Assembly (NCBI GenBank): GCA_020063545.1
Contig: JAGUUF010000231.1
Coordinates: 1 to 11,013, forward strand
From: Cytophagales bacterium
Lineage (GTDB): Bacteria; Bacteroidota; Bacteroidia; Cytophagales; Cyclobacteriaceae
DNA: 11,013 bases
Reading direction: 5' to 3'
In this document: in pieces, positions 7,120 to 11,013 of the stretch
Position numbering within the stretch: the first letter of the stretch is position 1
Layout: each line of letters begins with the position of its first letter
Notes under the pieces: model-generated
What the model was told of the DNA's origin: nothing
What the model saw: the letters and a program-made list of their open reading frames with translations, nothing else
Databases searched by the model: none
Program-made: the position numbers and the translations under genes

Positions 7120-7537
7120 TTTTTTCCACCCTGCGTTCATGGCGGCCGCCTTCAAACGAAGCTTTCAAAAACTGTTCAAGTATTTTTTCGGCCTGGGCAT
7201 AGGTAGTAAACCGTGCAGGAATGCAAACAATGTTGGCGTTGTTGTGCTGGCGGGCAAGGGCGGCCACTTCCTCATTCCAGCATAGCGCGGCCCGAATGCC
7301 CTGGTGTTTATTGGCGGTGATGGCCATACCGTTTGCGCTGCCGCAAATCAATAAGCCAAGGTCTGCTTCTTTTCTTTCCACCGCTGAAGCCACCGGGTGG
7401 GCATAATCCGGGTAATCGGTTGATTCGGGATTGTGTGTACCAAAATCGCGCACGGTATGACCGTTTGCCTGAAGCCACTTTTTGAGAGCTTCCTTGTGGT
7501 CGAAACCTGCGTGATCGCTGCCTGTTGCGATAATCAT
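7109..7537 (-). CDS. rpiB: Ribose 5-phosphate isomerase B
   Basis: A 142-residue RpiB/LacAB-family isomerase, the normal length (about 140-150), that interconverts ribose 5-phosphate and ribulose 5-phosphate in the pentose phosphate pathway. Visible features: the N-terminal GSDHAGF-x-x-K substrate-binding segment (6-15), D-x-G at 31-33, DYPDYAHPVA (41-50), catalytic C65 in LICGSANGM, TANKHQGIRAALCWN (74-88), and H98 in ARQHNN, matching the catalytic Cys and His of E. coli RpiB. The loop is CGSANG rather than the enterobacterial CGTGIG, a variation I associate with the Bacteroidota form. The ATG overlaps the tatC stop as ATGA, so translation is probably coupled. The 3' end overlaps the convergent GT-C-like gene by 11 bp. 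Confidence 0.94.
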   Translation of the reverse strand: MIIATGSDHAGFDHKEALKKWLQANGHTVRDFGTHNPESTDYPDYAHPVASAVERKEADLGLLICGSANGMAITANKHQGIRAALCWNEEVAALARQHNNANIVCIPARFTTYAQAEKILEQFLKASFEGGRHERRVEKISC

Positions 7538-8361
7538 GTTGCCTGTTCGTTTAGTTTCTCTTCTTTCTCCTGCTGGCGCACTACATAAGCCGAGATTAAG
7601 ATACTGAACTCGTAGAGCAGGTACAAGGGAATGCCAATCATCGTTTGGCTGAACGGATCGGGCGGGGTAACAATGGCGGCAACAATGAGGATAATCACAA
7701 TGGCGTGTTTGCGGTATTTTCTCATAAAGGTTGGCGTAAGGATGCCCACCTTGGTTAAAAAGTAAACCACAATGGGTAACTGGAAGAGAAGTCCGCTGCC
7801 AAAAACCAGAGTAACAATGGTGGAGACATAGGAGGTGATGTCAAACTCGTTTACAATCATGTCGCTGATCTGGTAGGTGGACAGAAAATATACGGCCAGC
7901 GGGCTCATGATGAAGTATCCGAATGAGACCCCCATGAAAAACAGCAACGAAATAAAGAAAACAGCCCCGCGGGAATAGCTTCGTTCTTTTTTCATCAGGC
8001 CGGGCTTTACAAACCGCCAGATTTCCCACGCCACATACGGAAAGGCCGCAACCAACCCGATTACCAGCGATGCGGTTATATGCATGGTGAACTGCCCTGT
8101 CATGTAGCGGCTTTGGATTTTAAACGGGATTTCGCTTACGCAAAGGGTTTCTTCATTGCCAACCAGTTTGCCCAGGGCGCACATCCAGTCGTAAAAAATA
8201 AAATCGGGCCGGGCTGGCGCAAAGATGATGTTCTGGAAAATCCAGGGCGCCATGATGAACGCAGCAATGGTGATAATAATTACCGCAAACAGCGAACGGA
8301 TAATGTGCCACCTTAATTCTTCCAGGTGGTCCAGAAAGGTCATCTCCTTTTCTTCACTCAT
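7534..8361 (-). CDS. tatC: Sec-independent (twin-arginine) protein translocase subunit TatC
   Basis: A 275-residue TatC, the multi-span receptor that recognises twin-arginine signal peptides and with TatA/TatB exports folded proteins. The cytoplasmic N-terminus carries MTFLDHLEELRWHI with E15 in the position of E. coli E15. AFPYVAWEIWRFVKPGLMKKE (106-126) carries E126, matching E. coli E103; both acids belong to the signal-peptide site. VTPPDPFSQT (231-240) and PLYLLYE (245-251) are also conserved. Six membrane segments fit the family. The first periplasmic loop (about 48-90) is longer than in E. coli and holds two cysteines, C61 and C74. No tatA or tatB gene is in the window. The gene starts 3 bases after the glyA stop and overlaps rpiB by 4 bp, so glyA-tatC-rpiB reads as one operon. 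No clear Shine-Dalgarno sequence precedes it. Confidence 0.95.
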   Translation of the reverse strand: MSEEKEMTFLDHLEELRWHIIRSLFAVIIITIAAFIMAPWIFQNIIFAPARPDFIFYDWMCALGKLVGNEETLCVSEIPFKIQSRYMTGQFTMHITASLVIGLVAAFPYVAWEIWRFVKPGLMKKERSYSRGAVFFISLLFFMGVSFGYFIMSPLAVYFLSTYQISDMIVNEFDITSYVSTIVTLVFGSGLLFQLPIVVYFLTKVGILTPTFMRKYRKHAIVIILIVAAIVTPPDPFSQTMIGIPLYLLYEFSILISAYVVRQQEKEEKLNEQAT

Positions 8362-8364
8362 CGC

Positions 8365-9636
8365 TTACGTGTACAACGGGAATTTCCTCGTAAAGGCATG
8401 AACTTTTTTCCGCACTGCTTTCAGGTTATCGGCATCATCGGGTGCCTGCAATACCTCATCAATCAGGTCAACAATTTTAACCACGTCCTTTTCTTTCATG
8501 CCACGCGTGGTGATGGCCGGGGTGCCGATGCGCATGCCCGAAGTTACCATAGGCGATTGGGTATCAAACGGGACCATGTTTTTGTTAATCGTGATGTCGG
8601 CCTGTATTAATGCCTCTTCTGCCTTTTTTCCGGTAAGGTTTTTTGAACGCAGGTCGATCAGCATCAGGTGGTTGTCGGTACCGCCTGAGATAATTTTGTA
8701 GCCTTTTTTAACAAAGGCATCGGCCATTGCCCTGGCATTCTTTACAACCTGCACCACATACCTGAAGTAATCATCAGAGAGGGCCTCTTCAAATGCTACC
8801 GCTTTGGCAGCAATAACATGTTCAAGGGGGCCGCCTTGCGTGCCCGGAAAGACTCCGGAATCCAGGATGGAGGTCATTTTCCTGATCTCCCCTTTCGGAG
8901 TTTTAAGCCCCCAGGGGTTATCGAAATTTCTACCGACTAATATCATTCCCCCGCGCGGGCCGCGCAAGGTTTTATGCGTGGTGGTAGTTACGATGTGACA
9001 GTACTCCATTGGATCGTTCAACAACCCTCGTGCAATTAAACCTGCCGGGTGAGCAATATCAGCCAGCAGCAAAGCACCAACCGCATCGGCAGCCTGGCGA
9101 AGTTTTTTATAGTCCCAGTCGCGGCTGTATGCCGATGCCCCGCAGATGATCAGTTTCGGCTTTTCGCGTTTTGCCGTTTCAATTACCTTATCAAAATCTA
9201 TACGCCCGGTGGATTCCTCCACTCCGTAAAATGAAGGCTGGTAAAGTTTGCCCGAAAAATTTACAGGCGATCCGTGCGTAAGGTGGCCGCCATGCGACAG
9301 GTCGAAGCCCAGAATTTTATCGCCCGGTTTAAGGCAGGCCAGCATTACGGCTGCGTTGGCCTGGGCACCTGAGTGGGGTTGCACGTTGGCCCAGTCGGCA
9401 TTAAATAATTCTTTAGCGCGGTCAATAGCCAGTTGTTCAATCTCATCTACCACTTCGCAGCCTCCATAGTAGCGTTTACCCGGCAAACCTTCAGCATACT
9501 TGTTGGTGAGTACGGTGCCCATGGCCTTCATTACCTGGGGCGAAGTAAAATTTTCGGAAGCGATCAGTTCAATGCCTTCCTGCTGGCGCTTCTTTTCTTT
9601 TTCGATTAGGCTAAAAACGAGAATATCTTTTTTCAT
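8365..9636 (-). CDS. glyA: Serine hydroxymethyltransferase
   Basis: A 423-residue PLP enzyme that converts serine and tetrahydrofolate to glycine and 5,10-methylene-THF, the main entry of one-carbon units. Visible: IELIASENF-x-SPQV (substrate binding, near 22-35), NKYAEGLPGKRYYGGCE (46-62), QPHSGAQANAAV (86-97), ADIAHPAGLI (192-201) with the PLP-pyridine aspartate, and the PLP lysine K222 in TTTTHKTLRGPRGG. All are intact and the length is normal. I start at the ATG at 9636 (MKKDILVFSLIEKEK), typical of the family; an ATG two codons upstream at 9642 gives MRMKKD and cannot be excluded. The gene probably heads the glyA-tatC-rpiB transcript, with a candidate promoter just upstream in the 81-base gap after the TPM gene. 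Confidence 0.96.
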   Translation of the reverse strand: MKKDILVFSLIEKEKKRQQEGIELIASENFTSPQVMKAMGTVLTNKYAEGLPGKRYYGGCEVVDEIEQLAIDRAKELFNADWANVQPHSGAQANAAVMLACLKPGDKILGFDLSHGGHLTHGSPVNFSGKLYQPSFYGVEESTGRIDFDKVIETAKREKPKLIICGASAYSRDWDYKKLRQAADAVGALLLADIAHPAGLIARGLLNDPMEYCHIVTTTTHKTLRGPRGGMILVGRNFDNPWGLKTPKGEIRKMTSILDSGVFPGTQGGPLEHVIAAKAVAFEEALSDDYFRYVVQVVKNARAMADAFVKKGYKIISGGTDNHLMLIDLRSKNLTGKKAEEALIQADITINKNMVPFDTQSPMVTSGMRIGTPAITTRGMKEKDVVKIVDLIDEVLQAPDDADNLKAVRKKVHAFTRKFPLYT

Positions 9637-9659
9637 CCGCATGGGTTAAAAACGAAAGG

Positions 9660-9667
9660 CAAAAATA
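9660..9667 (-). promoter_or_regulatory. Candidate -7 box for glyA
   Basis: The minus strand reads TATTTTTG, a full TAnnTTTG match, 23 bases before the glyA ATG at 9636. Two upstream TTG triplets lie at spacings of 15 and 24 bases, neither ideal for a -33 element. The same octamer occurs before the SDR gene. It would make glyA independent of the TPM genes, but readthrough across this short gap is also possible. Confidence 0.3.
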
Positions 9668-9717
9668 ACCCAATTCACTAATCAAGATTGACAACACGTA
9701 ATATCTTTCCGTAAGGC

Positions 9718-10608
9718 TTACCAGCGACCACTGCTGCCTCCCCCGCCAAAACTTCCGCCACCGCCAGAAAAACCACCTCCACCTGATGACCAGCCTCCTC
9801 CACCTGAAAACCAACCGCCACCTCGCGAAGAACTGCCGCCACTACTTTGCAGGGTGTCCCATCCCCTGCGTTTAAAATACATCTTAGCCAAAGGCCACAG
9901 AATAATGTAGGCAATCAATATCGGAATACCGGCTCCGAAACCAAAAATTGCTCCCGGAAAAGCGGCATAGAACGGAATCAGGAACACGTAAAGAGACCAC
10001 GCCTGCGAGCCCTTGATTTTAAGCCCGATAAATGTAAAAATGCCAAGGATGGTAAAAACAAACACACTAACCAGTGCGCGTTCTTTCCAGGTTGCTCCAA
10101 ATTCATTTCCATCGCCATCATCACTTGCATATTCTCCGCCAATTGCCTGTGTTATAGCGGTAATTGCCGCCAATACCCCGGCATCAAAATCGTTGCGCCT
10201 GAAATTCGGAATCAGTTCGTTGCGGATGATTCGGTTACACACCGCATCGGGCAGCACGCCTTCCAGGCCGTAGCCCACTTCAATCCGCACGGCACGATCT
10301 TCAACGGCAATTAACAGCAACACGCCATTGTCTTTGTCTTTCTGCCCCAGTTTCCAGTACTCTGCCACGCGCAACGCATATTCTTCCAGCACTTCGCCAT
10401 TGAGCGATGGGATGATCAGGATGGCAATCTGGTTGGAGGTGGAGTCTTCGTATTGCTTGATTTGCGCTTCAAGTTGTTGAACGGTCTGCTGCGAAAGCAC
10501 TTGGGCTTCATCGTGTACGCGCATGCCCCATAATTCCGGCACCGCCCGCTGGGCAAACAACAAACCCGTAATAAAAATCAGTGAGGCTACGGCAAGTATT
10601 CGTCTCAT
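9718..10608 (-). CDS. TPM-domain (YgcG-type) exported membrane protein with glycine-rich tail
   Basis: A 296-residue protein with an N-terminal signal peptide (MRRILAVASLIFITGLLFAQ, likely cut near 19-20) and a TPM domain at about 25-155. Domain marks are VHDEAQVLS (31-39), SNQIAILIIPSLNG (58-71), KDNGVLLLIAVEDRAVRIEVGYGLEG (92-117) and RIIRNELIPNFRRNDFDAGV (126-145). Two or three membrane segments follow (about 178-241), then a basic patch KRRGW and a Gly/Ser-rich tail (256-296) of repeated GGGGWSSGGGGFSGGGGS-like units ending in GRW. This architecture, with its periplasmic TPM domain and glycine tail, is the YgcG family; the biochemical role is not settled, although plant TPM relatives help photosystem II repair and some show phosphatase activity. 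It lies 12 bases after another TPM gene, as expected of an operon. Confidence 0.85.
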   Translation of the reverse strand: MRRILAVASLIFITGLLFAQRAVPELWGMRVHDEAQVLSQQTVQQLEAQIKQYEDSTSNQIAILIIPSLNGEVLEEYALRVAEYWKLGQKDKDNGVLLLIAVEDRAVRIEVGYGLEGVLPDAVCNRIIRNELIPNFRRNDFDAGVLAAITAITQAIGGEYASDDGDGNEFGATWKERALVSVFVFTILGIFTFIGLKIKGSQAWSLYVFLIPFYAAFPGAIFGFGAGIPILIAYIILWPLAKMYFKRRGWDTLQSSGGSSSRGGGWFSGGGGWSSGGGGFSGGGGSFGGGGSSGRW

Positions 10609-10620
10609 TCTTTTGACGGG

Positions 10621-11013
10621 TTAGTTAATCCGTAAGTCATCGCGCAATTCGTTTACATCATCGCTGGTTTTCTTAAAGCCTTTCTCCAGCAATATCTCAC
10701 CGCATTGTTTTATAGCCGCTTCAATGCCCTCGGTGATTTTCCGTTTACGGATGCTGTCGGTAAGATCGCGCACAATTTTATCCCAAACCTTCTGTTCAAC
10801 CACTTTACTGATGCCCCGGTCGGCCATGACAATTACTTCGTGTTCAAAAAACGAAACAAAAATCATGATGCCTGTACGATGCCGCGTATTGAAAACTTCT
10901 TCTTTGAGAAAAGCATTTTCTGCCCGCTGCCGGGTGGCGTGCTCCATATGTACCTCCGAAACGAGCATCCTTCGGAAGGCATCGGAAAAGTTGGGCAGCA
11001 CGGCACCAACAAG
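10621..11013 (-). CDS. Second TPM-domain protein, C-terminal 130 residues (5' end cut by window edge)
   Basis: The frame is open to the right edge of the window (first visible residues LVGAVLPNFSDAF), so the start is missing; a GTG at 11001 inside the frame is not taken as the start. The visible part carries a TPM-like core: RTGIMIFVSFFEHEVIVMAD, RGISKVVEQKVWDKIV, and a C-terminal helix ending KTSDDVNELRDDLRIN. It lacks the glycine tail and membrane helices of the next gene, so it would be the short TPM type, probably with N-terminal membrane segments outside the window (the leading LVGAVLPNF may be the end of one). It precedes the YgcG-type gene by 12 bases. In Bacteroidota this pair often follows lemA, which I would expect just beyond the right edge. 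Confidence 0.8.
   Translation of the reverse strand, partial: LVGAVLPNFSDAFRRMLVSEVHMEHATRQRAENAFLKEEVFNTRHRTGIMIFVSFFEHEVIVMADRGISKVVEQKVWDKIVRDLTDSIRKRKITEGIEAAIKQCGEILLEKGFKKTSDDVNELRDDLRIN

Noticed and set aside
7141..7150. Perfect 10-base palindrome GGCGGCCGCC near the rpiB 3' end
   Set aside because: It is explained by Gly-Gly-Arg-type codons within rpiB, has no loop to make a hairpin, and is not repeated elsewhere.
9643..9717. Possible glycine riboswitch or other leader RNA before glyA
   Set aside because: The gap is too short for a glycine aptamer and I see no conserved core or stable multi-stem fold.
9721..9850. Tandem-like CCACCTCC-type repeats as a DNA repeat array
   Set aside because: The repeats are codons for the Gly/Ser tail of the TPM protein and keep the frame; no independent repeat array is needed.
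1..11013. A previously undescribed defence, mobile or biosynthetic system
   Set aside because: All genes fall in common chromosomal families, none shows mobile-element ends or defence partners, and base composition looks even along the window by eye.

Overview
The window looks like ordinary chromosomal housekeeping DNA from a member of the Bacteroidota, most likely a Cytophagales-type bacterium. The reasons are: an rbfA gene running straight into a LolC/FtsX-type permease gene; a TatC with an enlarged first periplasmic loop; a large stand-alone SNF2 ATPase; an RpiB with the CGS-x-NG active-site loop followed by TANKHQGIRAAL; weak or absent Shine-Dalgarno sequences; and AT-rich boxes resembling the Bacteroidota -7 element (TAnnTTTG) in front of several genes. 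The assignment rests on recognition only; no search was run. Almost all of the DNA is coding, and no stretch over 300 bases lacks a gene.

Layout from left to right. (1) The left edge holds the first 26 codons of a short-chain dehydrogenase/reductase on the minus strand, divergent from a plus-strand LpxL/HtrB-type lipid acyltransferase. (2) The acyltransferase converges on, and overlaps by 47 bp, the 3' end of a minus-strand SNF2-family ATPase of 979 aa. (3) Upstream of the SNF2 gene on the same strand is rbfA-lolC, a tight pair in ribosome maturation and envelope lipoprotein transport. A compact imperfect hairpin separates it from SNF2. (4) A plus-strand polytopic membrane protein resembling GT-C glycosyltransferases diverges from rbfA and ends 11 bp inside the 3' end of rpiB. 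(5) The right third is one minus-strand run read from right to left: two TPM-domain genes (the first cut by the window edge), then glyA, tatC and rpiB. The last three are packed with a 3-bp gap and a 4-bp ATGA overlap.

Functional reading. The genes cover lipid acylation and envelope assembly (acyltransferase, LolC-like permease, GT-C-like protein, TatC, TPM proteins), ribosome biogenesis (RbfA), one-carbon and pentose metabolism (GlyA, RpiB) and nucleic-acid remodelling (SNF2). I found no mobile element, CRISPR array, tRNA, rRNA, riboswitch or defence island, and no convincing new biological system. The points worth a second look are smaller: overlapping convergent gene ends, a composite hairpin, a possibly leaderless rbfA promoter, a two-cysteine loop in TatC, and a GT-C-like protein of unassigned substrate.
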